DNA of 64,000 bases from assembly GCF_900107545.1 (NCBI RefSeq), contig NZ_FNQZ01000005.1, forward strand, positions 169,357 to 233,356. The letters are read 5' to 3'. Shown here piece after piece: positions 17,014 to 25,787 of the stretch. How positions within the stretch are numbered: position 1 is the stretch's first letter; each line of letters begins with the position of its first letter. The position numbers were made by a program, and so were the translations under genes. Under the pieces are notes generated by a model. The model made no database searches, was not told the DNA's origin, and was given only the letters and a program-made list of their open reading frames with translations. The DNA comes from Pseudobutyrivibrio sp. ACV-2. GTDB lineage: Bacteria > Bacillota > Clostridia > Lachnospirales > Lachnospiraceae.

Positions 17014-17577
17014 TTATTCTACTAATGTGGCTCCTGTCAGCGTTAGATACTGGTTGCCATTTTCATCATAAGTATCAAATGTCCCTTTCAACACAATTTC
17101 ATCTCCAGGCTCTGGATAATCCTCTGATGAATATTCATTTTCATCCAAAACAAACTCAAGCCCCTGAGCACAGCACTGTGTTGCATCCTGAATCAGACAG
17201 GCATAGTATTGTTTGCCTGTTTCTTCATCTACATAAACACTGCAGGAACCTTCCATTTTTACAGTTTGTCCTACATAGGCCAAGGGTTCCATAACAATGT
17301 TGTACACCTCGGCATATACAAATGTGGATGATAGCGCTGTAAGGTCTAAATCGACAGATGCATCTGGTGCGCTTTCATATTCATCTGTAGAGGTCTGCTC
17401 CTTTGAATCAAAAATCAAGGTTTCATCGGTTGAGGCACCTGAAGTCTCTGCTAAATCCGCCAAGTCTGTAGTCTCAGTAATATCGGATTTCTCAGCCGCC
17501 ACACTACTTACATTTCCGCAGGCTACAAGCATTGCTGCCATAAATCCTACCATTAATATATAATTTACTCTCTTCAT
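17014..17577 (-). CDS. lipoprotein with OB-fold-like domain, last gene of the zinc operon
   Basis: 187 residues with lipoprotein signal peptide (lipobox LVAC, Cys20), an acidic Thr/Ser/Asp linker to about residue 80, and a small beta domain from about 90: YVGQTVKMEGSCSVY, then QYYACLIQDATQCCAQGLEF, then PGDEIVLKGTFDTYDE. This matches the tRNA_anti-like/OB folds of small lipoproteins and has a Cys-Cys pair that could bind metal. It begins 7 bp after znuB on the same strand, so it is presumably zinc-responsive and may assist metal capture at the membrane outer face. Role inferred from position. Confidence 0.7.
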   Translation of the reverse strand: MKRVNYILMVGFMAAMLVACGNVSSVAAEKSDITETTDLADLAETSGASTDETLIFDSKEQTSTDEYESAPDASVDLDLTALSSTFVYAEVYNIVMEPLAYVGQTVKMEGSCSVYVDEETGKQYYACLIQDATQCCAQGLEFVLDENEYSSEDYPEPGDEIVLKGTFDTYDENGNQYLTLTGATLVE

Positions 17578-17584
17578 AAATTTC

Positions 17585-18418
17585 TTACCCTCTGATTTTT
17601 CCTATCACATGACAAACCGCAAATAATACTACATCTACCGCAACTATAGTGGAACCCACAGGTGTACCTGCCAAAATCGAAATGATAATGCCTAAAAATG
17701 CACACACCACCGATACAACGGCTGAAAAAAAAGTAACAGCCCTGAAGCTTTTCAACACACTCATAGCTGACAAAGCAGGGAAAATAACAAGTGCAGATAT
17801 AAGCAAAGAGCCTACCAGATTCATGGCCAACACTATAATTACAGCGGTGATTGTGGCAATTAAAAGGTTATAAAAATCTACATTTGTTCCTACTGCATTT
17901 GCAAAATTTGTATCAAAGGTCACTGCAAAAATCCTGTTGTACAAAAATATAAATATAAAAACTACTACCACTGAAAGAACTCCACTTATCCATACCTCCT
18001 CCTTGGTGAGTGTGAGGATGGAGGTGGAACCAAACAGCGTGGTACAAACATCCCCAGAAACATTTGAGGATGTAGGGAAAATATTCATAAGCAGATAGCC
18101 AAAAGCAAGGGCGCCAACAGAAATCATAGCTATAGCTGCATCACCCTTTACCTTTGTGTTTGTTCCATTTTTTAGGAGCAAAATCGCACTCAGCACTGTG
18201 ACTGGTAAAATGATAATCATTTTATTGGTCAGGTTTAAGACACTGGCTATAGCTAAAGCGCCAAAGGCTACATGTGAAAGTCCATCGCCTATATAGGAGT
18301 ACCGCTTTAATACCAAAGTGACGCCAAGTAACGAAGAACATAAAGCAATAAGTACGCCAACAATCAGCGCATATCTAACAAATGGAAAGGCTAAATACAT
18401 GGTCAATTTTTCTAACAT
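17585..18418 (-). CDS. znuB: zinc ABC transporter, permease
   Basis: 277 residues with eight or more hydrophobic helices, of the ABC-3 metal permease family (FVRYALIVGVLIALCSSLLGVTLVLKRYSYIGDGLSHVAFGA is characteristic in its GDGLSHVAFGALA portion; NLLIATITAVIIVLAMNLVG later). It overlaps the ATPase gene by 7 bp (18412-18418), implying translational coupling. With the upstream ATPase and the binding protein it imports Zn(II), possibly Mn(II). Confidence 0.92.
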   Translation of the reverse strand: MLEKLTMYLAFPFVRYALIVGVLIALCSSLLGVTLVLKRYSYIGDGLSHVAFGALAIASVLNLTNKMIIILPVTVLSAILLLKNGTNTKVKGDAAIAMISVGALAFGYLLMNIFPTSSNVSGDVCTTLFGSTSILTLTKEEVWISGVLSVVVVFIFIFLYNRIFAVTFDTNFANAVGTNVDFYNLLIATITAVIIVLAMNLVGSLLISALVIFPALSAMSVLKSFRAVTFFSAVVSVVCAFLGIIISILAGTPVGSTIVAVDVVLFAVCHVIGKIRG

Positions 18419-19074
18419 ACCTGCATTCCTCCTTCCTGATTACTGCCTTCTGATGGAACCCCGTAAATCTTATTTGCATATTTTTTTACATTATCCAAAT
18501 CGTGGCTAATCATTATTATGGTAAGCCCCTCTTCGTTAAGGCCGTGAATTAGCTGATACATTTCCTCTGTCATCTGTGGATCAAGGCCCGATACTGGCTC
18601 ATCTAAAAGCAGAACCCTTGAGGTGGCACACAATGCTCTAGCAAGTAACACTCGCTGTTGTTGTCCTCCTGATAATTCTCTATAGCATCTGTTTTTCAGA
18701 TTAGTTAGTCCCATTTTATCAATCTGTTTCAGGGCTAAAGCCTTTTGCTTACTGCTATAGAAAAATCTATTTCCAAGACCGTTCTGACAACCTGACAGCA
18801 CAATCTCGTACACAGATGCAGGAAAATCTCGCTGTGCGTCTGTCTGCTGAGGTAGGTAACCAATTTGTTTTCTTTCAAGATTATCTCCGTATTCTATCAT
18901 CCCTGATACAGGAGATATCAGCCCCAATATAGTTTTCATCAGGGTTGTTTTACCTGAACCATTTTCCCCCACAATGCAAAAATAATCTCCCGCGCTGATT
19001 TCAAAATCTATATTTTCAAGAACACTTCTGCGGTCATATCCCACCGCCAAGTTCCTTACTGTCAGTATTGCCAT
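18412..19074 (-). CDS. znuC: zinc ABC transporter, ATP-binding protein
   Basis: 220 residues: Walker A GENGSGKTT near 37-45, signature LSGGQQQRVLLARAL, Walker B VLLLDEPVSGLD, switch His in ISHDLDNV. Typical metal-type ABC ATPase energising the adjacent permease. 20 bp downstream of znuA. Confidence 0.93.
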   Translation of the reverse strand: MAILTVRNLAVGYDRRSVLENIDFEISAGDYFCIVGENGSGKTTLMKTILGLISPVSGMIEYGDNLERKQIGYLPQQTDAQRDFPASVYEIVLSGCQNGLGNRFFYSSKQKALALKQIDKMGLTNLKNRCYRELSGGQQQRVLLARALCATSRVLLLDEPVSGLDPQMTEEMYQLIHGLNEEGLTIIMISHDLDNVKKYANKIYGVPSEGSNQEGGMQVC

Positions 19075-19094
19075 TTAAAACTACCTTTCTATTA

Positions 19095-20192
19095 CTAATT
19101 TAAAGCCTCTTCCAAGACTGCTTTATTGCTTTCCATTATGCTAAAATATGTGACCCCATTTGCCACATCATCAGAGGTGGTAGATTGCATCGAATCCATA
19201 GAAAGGATTTTGGCATCCTTTGATTTTGTATTATCGACTATTGTTTTAGCAATCTTTTGGTCTGAATTTTCAATGGTTAAAATACTGCCAAGATTTAGCT
19301 CATCCATTTTGCCCGCAAGGAAAGTAATAGTTTCAAAGCTGGCTTCGGTTTCTGCGGAGCATCCAACAAATGCTGCATAATAATCAAGGTTGTAGTCATC
19401 TACCATGTATCTGAATGGGAATCTGTCACCAAATAAAAGCGTGTCTCCTGCCGCAGCTTTAACAACATCCTGATATTCCAAATCAAGTGCATTAAGCTTT
19501 TCATTGTAGGATTTCGCATTTGACTGATAGGTGCTGGCATTTGCAGAATCCGCTTTTCCCATAGCTTCAGCGATTGTATCTACGAGAGTCTGGGCATTAG
19601 AAAGTGAAAGCCATACATGCTCATCATATTCTGGGCCTTCTTCCTCCTCGCCTTCACCTTCTTCTTCCTCTTCTTCAGCTTCCATACCCTCTACTACTTC
19701 CTCTTCCTTGACATCGCTGCCTAAGGCTTCCAGAAGATTTACCACCTGCATATCCTTATTAGTGGCTTCCTTCAGGGCATCCTCCACCCATTCATCTGAC
19801 TCGCCACCTACATAGATAAACACATCACTGGTAGCGATTTTCATGATGTCTTCGGCAGTAGGCTGGTAGCTGTGTAGGTCAACACCATTGTCTAAAAGCA
19901 TTGTAATCTCAACATTTGAAACACCATTTGAGATTTCGCGCGCCCAGTCATACTCAGGGAAAATGGTGGTTACAACAGAGATGGTGTCAGCAGCTGCTGG
20001 TTCAACTGTAGCCTCTGAAGAAGACTCTAGCTTAGTGGAATTTCCATCCACTGTCCCCTCAGTGCCTGATGCTCCGCAGCCAACAAATATGCCTGCTATA
20101 AGCATTAAACCCGCAAAAACAGGCATAGTTCTCCTGCTTTTAGCAAACAGTCTTCTAGTGAACACCTTCGATATTAAGTTTTTATTTTTCAT
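19095..20192 (-). CDS. znuA: zinc ABC transporter, substrate-binding lipoprotein with a Glu-rich loop
   Basis: 365 residues. Lipoprotein signal ending at Cys39 (IFVGCG), then a cluster A-I metal-binding fold. Metal-ligand candidates are His in DNGVDLHSYQP and in YDEHVWLS, the Asp of GDRFPFRYMVDDY (where many ZnuA proteins have His) and GCSAETEASFE. Between the first and second metal sites, where ZnuA often has a His/Asp-rich loop, there is instead a run of Glu and Gly (about 170-190). That loop may weakly collect Zn(II). First gene of znuA-znuC-znuB-lipoprotein. Confidence 0.9.
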   Translation of the reverse strand: MKNKNLISKVFTRRLFAKSRRTMPVFAGLMLIAGIFVGCGASGTEGTVDGNSTKLESSSEATVEPAAADTISVVTTIFPEYDWAREISNGVSNVEITMLLDNGVDLHSYQPTAEDIMKIATSDVFIYVGGESDEWVEDALKEATNKDMQVVNLLEALGSDVKEEEVVEGMEAEEEEEEGEGEEEEGPEYDEHVWLSLSNAQTLVDTIAEAMGKADSANASTYQSNAKSYNEKLNALDLEYQDVVKAAAGDTLLFGDRFPFRYMVDDYNLDYYAAFVGCSAETEASFETITFLAGKMDELNLGSILTIENSDQKIAKTIVDNTKSKDAKILSMDSMQSTTSDDVANGVTYFSIMESNKAVLEEALN

Positions 20193-20236
20193 TGATTAAA
20201 TCCTTTCTCGTGTACAAAAATGGTAGCAAAATAAAG

Positions 20237-20262
20237 CCTACTCACCCTAAGTAGGGATATAG
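20237..20262 (-). terminator. hairpin between the 102-aa membrane gene and znuA
   Basis: CCTACTTAGGGTGAGTAGG on the minus strand, a 6-bp stem followed by CTTTATTTTG. It could terminate or attenuate read-through into znuA. I saw no recognisable Zur box in 20193-20315. Confidence 0.5.
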
Positions 20263-20315
20263 GTTTTTGCAGACTATTCCTTAAATAGGCCACAATTATC
20301 ATTCCATTTAAGTAT

Positions 20316-20624
20316 TCAAGAATCTAATCTAACCTTTTGGGATACAAGTGTAGTCTGAACAGACTGATACTTGAGATGAGCAGTGGTTTCCGCCATGGTC
20401 ACTAACACCATAGCTGCCACAAGTGCAATTATAAGACCTGAACCAATTGTTTTGATATTTTTCTCACACTGAACTATGAGAGAACAAACAGGACAGTGGG
20501 CCTCATCATTACAGTGATGATTGGCATTTTCAGCGAGAAACAGCCCAGAAACAAGCACAACAAAAACAGTAGCCAAAATAGCTACTAAAGAAACTATGCT
20601 GTTAAGTCTCTTATCATTTCTCAT
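20316..20624 (-). CDS. small membrane protein with His/Cys motif, upstream of zinc operon
   Basis: 102 residues from the ATG at 20624, chosen over 20666 because AAAGGGC precedes it. Two transmembrane helices (about 10-32 and 58-80) flank an external loop ENANHHCNDEAHCPVCSLIVQC, dense in His and Cys (HHC, HCPVC, C). Similar small proteins are found beside zinc uptake genes in Clostridia. It likely senses, binds or hands over Zn(II) at the cell surface; this is inferred from the motif and its place directly before znuA on the same strand. Confidence 0.7.
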   Translation of the reverse strand: MRNDKRLNSIVSLVAILATVFVVLVSGLFLAENANHHCNDEAHCPVCSLIVQCEKNIKTIGSGLIIALVAAMVLVTMAETTAHLKYQSVQTTLVSQKVRLDS

Positions 20625-20718
20625 TTTTCTGCCCTTTATTAAACAATTTGATTGCGCCTTAATCATAACATAATAATTTGGAATAGCAATATTTTTTTAT
20701 TCAATGTTTATCGAGACA

Positions 20719-20789
20719 TTGTCTGACTATTTATAAATTAAATATAAAATAATTATAAATTATTAGCACTCAAACTTGACGAGTGCTAA
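20719..20789 (+). promoter_or_regulatory. promoter and CIRCE operator of hsp20
   Basis: CIRCE at 20763-20789: TTAGCACTC-N9-GAGTGCTAA, perfect. A TTGTCT at 20719 and TATAAA at 20743 (18-bp spacer) precede it. HrcA would bind just downstream of the start site. Same operator as at clpB. Confidence 0.93.
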
Positions 20790-20927
20790 CCGAGGGTGTA
20801 TAACGTAGTTACAACAAAGGAACAAAGAAAAGTTCCTAAACCAACCAAGCTGAGATAGCTTTAGCAAAATGATTCTCAGCCAGCAAACGGGATTATAACA
20901 ATATTCATATATGAGGAGGTAGTAATT
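20790..20927 (+). other. structured 138-nt leader of hsp20
   Basis: Two hairpins are visible: AGGAAC/GTTCCT (20818-20837) and GCTGAGA/TCTCAGC (20849-20880). The ribosome-binding site ATGAGGAGGTAG is outside both stems. The leader is long for a small heat-shock gene and might carry an additional thermosensor, but I see no ROSE-like or fourU element. Confidence 0.4.
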
Positions 20928-21368
20928 ATGTTAATGCCTAGTATTTTATCAAATGATTTTATGGATGATTTCTTTAATGTTCCACGTATGACTGGTTTCG
21001 GTCACAGCTACGATGACAGCTTTGCCAGAATGATGACCACTGATGTTAAGGAAACAGAAAATGGATACACAGTAGATATGAACCTTCCTGGTTTTGCAAA
21101 AGAAGATATCAAAGCAGAGCTGAATGATGGCTATCTCACCATCAAAGCTGAGACAAATCAGAACAACGATGAGCAGGATGACGATGGTAAATACATCCGC
21201 CGCGAACGCTACACAGGTTCTTGCAGTCGAAGCTTCTATGTAGGCGATCAGGTTACTCAGGAAGATATTCATGCAGCATTTAAGGATGGAGTGCTTAGCT
21301 TGAGCATTCCAAAGAAGGAGGCTATTCCTCAGAAGGAAGAAAGTAGATATATAGCTATTGAAGGATAA
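20928..21368 (+). CDS. hsp20: small heat-shock protein, Hsp20/alpha-crystallin family
   Basis: 146 residues, one alpha-crystallin domain (about 38-140) with NGYTVDMNLPGFAKEDIKAEL, YIRRERYTGSCSRSFYV and the AFKDGVLSLSIPK ending. An ATP-independent holdase that binds unfolding proteins and passes them to DnaK/ClpB. Strong GAGGAGG before the ATG. Controlled by the CIRCE element 140 bp upstream; monocistronic with its own terminator. Confidence 0.95.
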   Translation: MLMPSILSNDFMDDFFNVPRMTGFGHSYDDSFARMMTTDVKETENGYTVDMNLPGFAKEDIKAELNDGYLTIKAETNQNNDEQDDDGKYIRRERYTGSCSRSFYVGDQVTQEDIHAAFKDGVLSLSIPKKEAIPQKEESRYIAIEG

Positions 21369-21398
21369 TATTTGAATAATTAATTAAAGTGTTTGTTA

Positions 21399-21431
21399 AA
21401 GGCACCTCAGTTTTTGGGGTGCCTTTTATTT
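21399..21431 (+). terminator. hsp20 terminator
   Basis: AAAGGCACC/GGGTGCCTTTT stem with a T-rich loop, followed by ATTTAT. Confidence 0.85.
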
Positions 21432-21450
21432 ATATATATCTTATAGGTAC

Positions 21451-21550
21451 AACACCTCATCCGCCTTCGGCACCTTCCCCTCAAGGGGAAGGCATATTGC
21501 GGGGTGGCAGATAACGCTAAACCATTATCTCTTCCCTCAAGGGGAAGGCT
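21451..21550. repeat. dispersed palindromic repeat (CCTTCCCCTCAAGGGGAAGG type)
   Basis: ACACCTCATCCGCC..., then CCTTCCCCTCAAGGGGAAGG as a perfect 20-bp palindrome, a 50-base middle, and a second CTTCCCTCAAGGGGAAGG. Sequences of this kind are scattered between genes in many gut Firmicutes and resemble small non-autonomous elements. It lies between hsp20 and thiC, whose stop codon (21549) abuts it. Confidence 0.7.
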
Positions 21551-22853
21551 ATATAATATCTATATATTCTCCAGAAAGTGCCTTGTTCATGCTGCGGACG
21601 GCGCAGAATTTTCCGCACATAGAGCAGGTGTCGTCGAACTCTGGGGCGCGGTCGGCTCTGATGCCACGTGCTGTTTCAGGGTCGATGGAGCAGTCCCACT
21701 GAGTATCCCAGTCGAAGCGCTGGCGTGCCTCAGCCATTTTGTTGTCCATATCCATGGCGTGAGGAATCTTTTTTGCAATATCTGCTGCATGGGCTGCGAT
21801 TTTTGATGCTATGATTCCCTGTTTTACATCATCTACATTTGGAAGGGCAAGGTGTTCCGCAGGTGTAACATAACACAGGAAGGCTGCACCATTTTGAGCC
21901 GCAATGGCTCCACCTATGGCAGATGTAATGTGATCGTAGCCTGGTGCAATATCTGTTACAAGTGGTCCAAGTACATAGAATGGCGCACCCATGCAAATCT
22001 TCTGCTGAATCTTCATGTTGGCTGCGATTTCATCCATTGGCATGTGACCAGGTCCCTCAACCATTACCTGAACATCCTTTTCCCATGCGCGTTTTGTAAG
22101 CTCTCCAAGTCTAACAAGCTCTTCTATCTGACATACGTCGCTGGCATCTGCAAGACAGCCAGGACGGCAGGCATCACCAAGTGAAATTGTCACATCATAC
22201 TCTCGACAAATCTCAAGAATCTCATCATAGTATTCATAAAATGGATTTTCCTCACCAGTCATGGTCATCCATGCAAACACAAGTGATCCACCACGAGATA
22301 CTATATTCATCTTTCTTTTGTGCTTTTTAATCTGGTCAATGGTCTTTCTAGTAATTCCACAGTGGAGAGTTACAAAATCCACACCATCCTCAGCATGAAG
22401 GCGCACTACATCGATAAAATCCTTTGCTGTAAGTGTAGCAAGGTCACGCTGATAATGAATAACACTATCGTAGATAGGCACTGTTCCAAGCATTGCAGGG
22501 CACTCCTCCACGAGCTTTCTTCTAAATGGCTGTGTGTTGCCATGGCTGGATAAATCCATGATGGCCTCTGCCCCCATATCAACTGCAGCCATAACCTTTT
22601 CCATCTCCACATTGTAATCCTTGCAATCACGAGATACTCCAAGGTTTACATTTATCTTTGTGCGAAGCATGCTGCCCACGCCCTCTGGATTGATGCATTT
22701 GTGGTTTTTATTGGCAGGGATTGCCACCTGGCCCTTTGCAACCAAATCTCTGATTTCTTCAGGGGTGCGATATTCCTTCAAAGCTACCTGCTTCATCTCA
22801 GGTGTGATTATCCCCTGGCGGGCTGCATCCATCTGTGTTGTATATTCTCTCAT
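21549..22853 (-). CDS. thiC: phosphomethylpyrimidine synthase ThiC
   Basis: 434 residues, the length usual in anaerobic Firmicutes. A radical-SAM enzyme converting aminoimidazole ribotide to HMP phosphate. The C-terminal cluster motif is [11 protein letters not shown] (CxxCxxxxC). Substrate and zinc-site segments include [29 protein letters not shown] and [12 protein letters not shown]. Last gene of thiEDSFGHC, 35 bp after thiH. Confidence 0.97.
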   Translation of the reverse strand: MREYTTQMDAARQGIITPEMKQVALKEYRTPEEIRDLVAKGQVAIPANKNHKCINPEGVGSMLRTKINVNLGVSRDCKDYNVEMEKVMAAVDMGAEAIMDLSSHGNTQPFRRKLVEECPAMLGTVPIYDSVIHYQRDLATLTAKDFIDVVRLHAEDGVDFVTLHCGITRKTIDQIKKHKRKMNIVSRGGSLVFAWMTMTGEENPFYEYYDEILEICREYDVTISLGDACRPGCLADASDVCQIEELVRLGELTKRAWEKDVQVMVEGPGHMPMDEIAANMKIQQKICMGAPFYVLGPLVTDIAPGYDHITSAIGGAIAAQNGAAFLCYVTPAEHLALPNVDDVKQGIIASKIAAHAADIAKKIPHAMDMDNKMAEARQRFDWDTQWDCSIDPETARGIRADRAPEFDDTCSMCGKFCAVRSMNKALSGEYIDII

Positions 22854-22888
22854 TATCTATTATTCTCCTTTTAGCGTTTCGTTTATGA

Positions 22889-24142
22889 TTATCCTACGTA
22901 AACGTAGTCATTAAATACCGGCTGAAGTCCTTCTGCAGTGATGTCTGAATACATGGAATTTAGGCTTCTTCCATCGCAAATTTCAAACTGCTCATCACCT
23001 GATTCCTCTTCCTGTTTGCCTGTATATTTTTCCTCGTGATCCCCAATACCTGTGGATACGCCTGCGGATACTTTGGTGGCAGCGATTTTTACAATGCCAT
23101 TTCTAAATTCTGCAGTCTCTCTGGATGAAACTGTGATACCACAGAAAGGCAGGAAAATTCTGTAGGCACATATGATTTGGCAAAGCTGCTTTTCGCCCAC
23201 ATCCAAAGGGTTGATGGTGTCGTTATTGATGATAGGACGAAGTCTTGGGCAGGAAAGAGACATTTCTGCATGTGGATATTTTCTCTGCAAATAGTACACA
23301 TGAAGTGCTGATGCCAATGCATCCTTTCTAAAATCTGAAAGGCCAAGTAGTGCTGAAAAAGCTACACCTCTCATGCCACCCATAAGTGCACGCTCCTGGG
23401 CATCAAATCTGTATGGCCATATTCTTTTATTGCCCATGAGATGAAGTGTCTCGTATTTATCGCTGTCATATGTCTCCTGGAACACAGTCACATAATCCAC
23501 TCCACATTCGTGAAGATATCTGTAGTCCTCCACATTTACAGGATAGATTTCTATTCCAACCATCTTGAAATATTTTCTGGCAATCTTACAGGCTTCCCCG
23601 ATGTATTTCACATCTGATTTTGTAGGGCTTTCTCCTGTCAATATCAGTATTTCCTCCATGCCACTGTCAGATATAACCTTCATTTCATGCTCAATCTGGT
23701 CAAAATCAAGCTTTAATCTTTTTATTTTGTTGTAGCAATTAAAGCCGCAATACACGCAGTAGTTCTCGCAATAATTTGCTATATATAGTGGGGTAAAAAG
23801 ATATACCGTATTTCCGAAGTGCTTGCTTGTCTCCTTCTGGGCCTTTATTGCCATTTGCTCTAAGAAAGGTTCTGCTGCAGGAGATAATAGGGCCTTGAAA
23901 TCTTCTATGGTACATCTGTCACTATCAAGAGCACGCTTTACATCCTTTGCTGTGTACTTGCTATAATCATAGGAATCAAAATGCTCCATAACGCATTTTC
24001 GAATATCCGATTCTATTACATCCATCCCTGGGAGATATTCCATATGATTGATTCTGCTGGATGGGTCAGTCTCTATTTGATGCTTTCTATTTAGGCCGGA
24101 TTCCGTAAGCAAATCAGAATCTATTAAAAAATTATTTTCCAT
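22889..24142 (-). CDS. thiH: 2-iminoacetate synthase ThiH (tyrosine lyase)
   Basis: 417 residues, radical SAM. CENYCVYCGFNC near residue 130 gives the CxxxCxxC cluster motif. It splits tyrosine to dehydroglycine and p-cresol, the oxygen-independent source of the glycine imine for the thiazole ring, consistent with an anaerobe. C-terminal BATS-like domain with SAGVSTGIGDHE. 9 bp after thiG. Confidence 0.96.
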   Translation of the reverse strand: MENNFLIDSDLLTESGLNRKHQIETDPSSRINHMEYLPGMDVIESDIRKCVMEHFDSYDYSKYTAKDVKRALDSDRCTIEDFKALLSPAAEPFLEQMAIKAQKETSKHFGNTVYLFTPLYIANYCENYCVYCGFNCYNKIKRLKLDFDQIEHEMKVISDSGMEEILILTGESPTKSDVKYIGEACKIARKYFKMVGIEIYPVNVEDYRYLHECGVDYVTVFQETYDSDKYETLHLMGNKRIWPYRFDAQERALMGGMRGVAFSALLGLSDFRKDALASALHVYYLQRKYPHAEMSLSCPRLRPIINNDTINPLDVGEKQLCQIICAYRIFLPFCGITVSSRETAEFRNGIVKIAATKVSAGVSTGIGDHEEKYTGKQEEESGDEQFEICDGRSLNSMYSDITAEGLQPVFNDYVYVG

Positions 24143-24151
24143 GACAGCCTC

Positions 24152-24919
24152 CTAGTGTAAGAATCCTGTTAGAGGATCTGAAGCGGCTGCTCCTCTTGTG
24201 AGCACTCTACCAAGTCCTGCAAGATAAGCCTTCCGACCTGCTTCAATGGCATTTTTAAAGGCTGAGGCCATCATTGTTAAATCTCCTGCTGTAGCAAGAG
24301 CAGTGTTTGCCATTATGGCTGCTGCACCCATTTCCATTGCCTCGCAGGCCTGGGAAGGTCTTCCGATACCTGCGTCCACAATAATTGGTAAATCTATTTC
24401 GTCTATTAAAATCTGGATAAATTCTTTTGTGGCAAGCCCCTTGTTTGAGCCGATTGGCGAGGCAAGTGGCATGATTGTAGCTGCACCTACATTTTGAAGT
24501 TCTCTGGCTGCATACAAATCCGGGTACATATATGGCATTACCACAAAGCCTTCCTTTGCCAAGATTTCAGTGGCCTTGATGGTCTCATTATTATCAGGCA
24601 GCAGATATTTGCTATCCTTCATAATCTCCACCTTTACAAAATCTCCACAGCCAAGCTCTCTGGCAAGGCGAGCTATTCTGACAGCCTCCTTAGCATCCCT
24701 AGCCCCGCTTGTGTTTGGTAAAAGAGTTACGTTTTCTGGAATATAATCTAAAATATTTTCCTCATCCTTTGTGTTTGTTCTTCTGACTGCAAGGGTAATA
24801 ATCTGTGCCCCTGCATCCTTTACAGCAGCCTCAATAAGCTTCATTGAATACTTACCTGAGCCAAGGATGAATCTTGAATCAAATTCTTTTCCGCCGATTA
24901 CCAGTTTGTCATTTTCCAT
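24152..24919 (-). CDS. thiG: thiazole synthase ThiG
   Basis: 255-residue TIM barrel. [10 protein letters not shown] near the start, the Schiff-base lysine region [10 protein letters not shown], and [21 protein letters not shown] and ALLLNTA-like NTALATAGD. It joins deoxyxylulose phosphate, dehydroglycine and ThiS-thiocarboxylate sulfur into the thiazole phosphate. Confidence 0.96.
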   Translation of the reverse strand: MENDKLVIGGKEFDSRFILGSGKYSMKLIEAAVKDAGAQIITLAVRRTNTKDEENILDYIPENVTLLPNTSGARDAKEAVRIARLARELGCGDFVKVEIMKDSKYLLPDNNETIKATEILAKEGFVVMPYMYPDLYAARELQNVGAATIMPLASPIGSNKGLATKEFIQILIDEIDLPIIVDAGIGRPSQACEAMEMGAAAIMANTALATAGDLTMMASAFKNAIEAGRKAYLAGLGRVLTRGAAASDPLTGFLH

Positions 24920-24956
24920 TTCTTTATCCTTTCCCTTTACATAAAATACCCTTATA

Positions 24957-25589
24957 TCAGGCTGTTATTTCTCCCCTCAAAAGACTAATAACCATATGGG
25001 CTTCATGGCCTGCGCAGGTCATAACACGCGATGCCACAAGACCTATGCCATCATTCACATCACTTACTCCATCTCCTGATACATAAAATTTTGAAGTGAT
25101 TTTTCTTGTGACAATATCATTGACACTAGAGAATCCAGCCATTCCAGAGCCAGACACAAGATACTTATCCGGATAATTCGTAAATACGATATCCGCAAGC
25201 ATTGATTTGCACTCTGCCTTATCAAAGGCTTCACATACTACATCTGCATCTTTTATTAGTGGGGCTGTATTTTTTTCATCCAGCTTTACCTGATGTATGT
25301 CTATATCTATAAATGGATTTATTTCCAAAAGATTGTCTTTTAAAGCCTCGGTCTTTGGCTCTCCAACCTGTGTTATTTTGTATTGCTGCCTGTGTAGATT
25401 TGTTACATCCACCACATCAAAATCTATCAATATGAGTTTTCCTATCCCAACCCTTGCAAGGCATATAGCGATGTTTGAACCTAAGCCTCCCAGGCCACAG
25501 ATTGCCACACAAGCCTCATCAAACTTTCTTTGATTTTCAAGACCATGCCTAGCCACTAGAGCCTGATAAAACTCCTCTTTTGTAATCAT
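24957..25589 (-). CDS. thiF: ThiS adenylyltransferase ThiF
   Basis: 210 residues of the E1/MoeB/ThiF fold. ATP-binding [10 protein letters not shown] near residue 32, [17 protein letters not shown], and a C-terminal [19 protein letters not shown]. It adenylates the C-terminal Gly of ThiS. Shorter than MoeB and without a rhodanese domain; no zinc CxxC pairs are seen. 3 bp after thiS. Confidence 0.93.
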   Translation of the reverse strand: MITKEEFYQALVARHGLENQRKFDEACVAICGLGGLGSNIAICLARVGIGKLILIDFDVVDVTNLHRQQYKITQVGEPKTEALKDNLLEINPFIDIDIHQVKLDEKNTAPLIKDADVVCEAFDKAECKSMLADIVFTNYPDKYLVSGSGMAGFSSVNDIVTRKITSKFYVSGDGVSDVNDGIGLVASRVMTCAGHEAHMVISLLRGEITA

Positions 25590-25592
25590 TTA

Positions 25593-25787
25593 TCAGCCTC
25601 CTCCAACAAAGCTTACAACCTCCATCACATCACCATCCTGCATGGTCACATGTCCATAACTTACCTTTGGAATTATTTCCTCGTTAAGTTCCACGGCTAT
25701 TGTTCTGAAATCATACTCAAGTTCCTGTAGAAAGCTCTCGACCGTTCTTCCTGCTACTTCGTATTGTTTGCCATTTATCTGAACCAT
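25593..25787 (-). CDS. thiS: sulfur carrier protein ThiS
   Basis: 64-residue ubiquitin-like protein ending in FVGGG, with the di-glycine tail that is thiocarboxylated. Start ATG at 25787 has AGGAGGAAAAG upstream, which lies inside the end of thiD: thiS begins 71 bases before the thiD stop. Confidence 0.95.
   Translation of the reverse strand: MVQINGKQYEVAGRTVESFLQELEYDFRTIAVELNEEIIPKVSYGHVTMQDGDVMEVVSFVGGG

Noticed and set aside
20193..20315. Zur-type operator before znuA
   Set aside because: I looked for a TAATNATTA-type dyad and found none; only a terminator-like hairpin is present.
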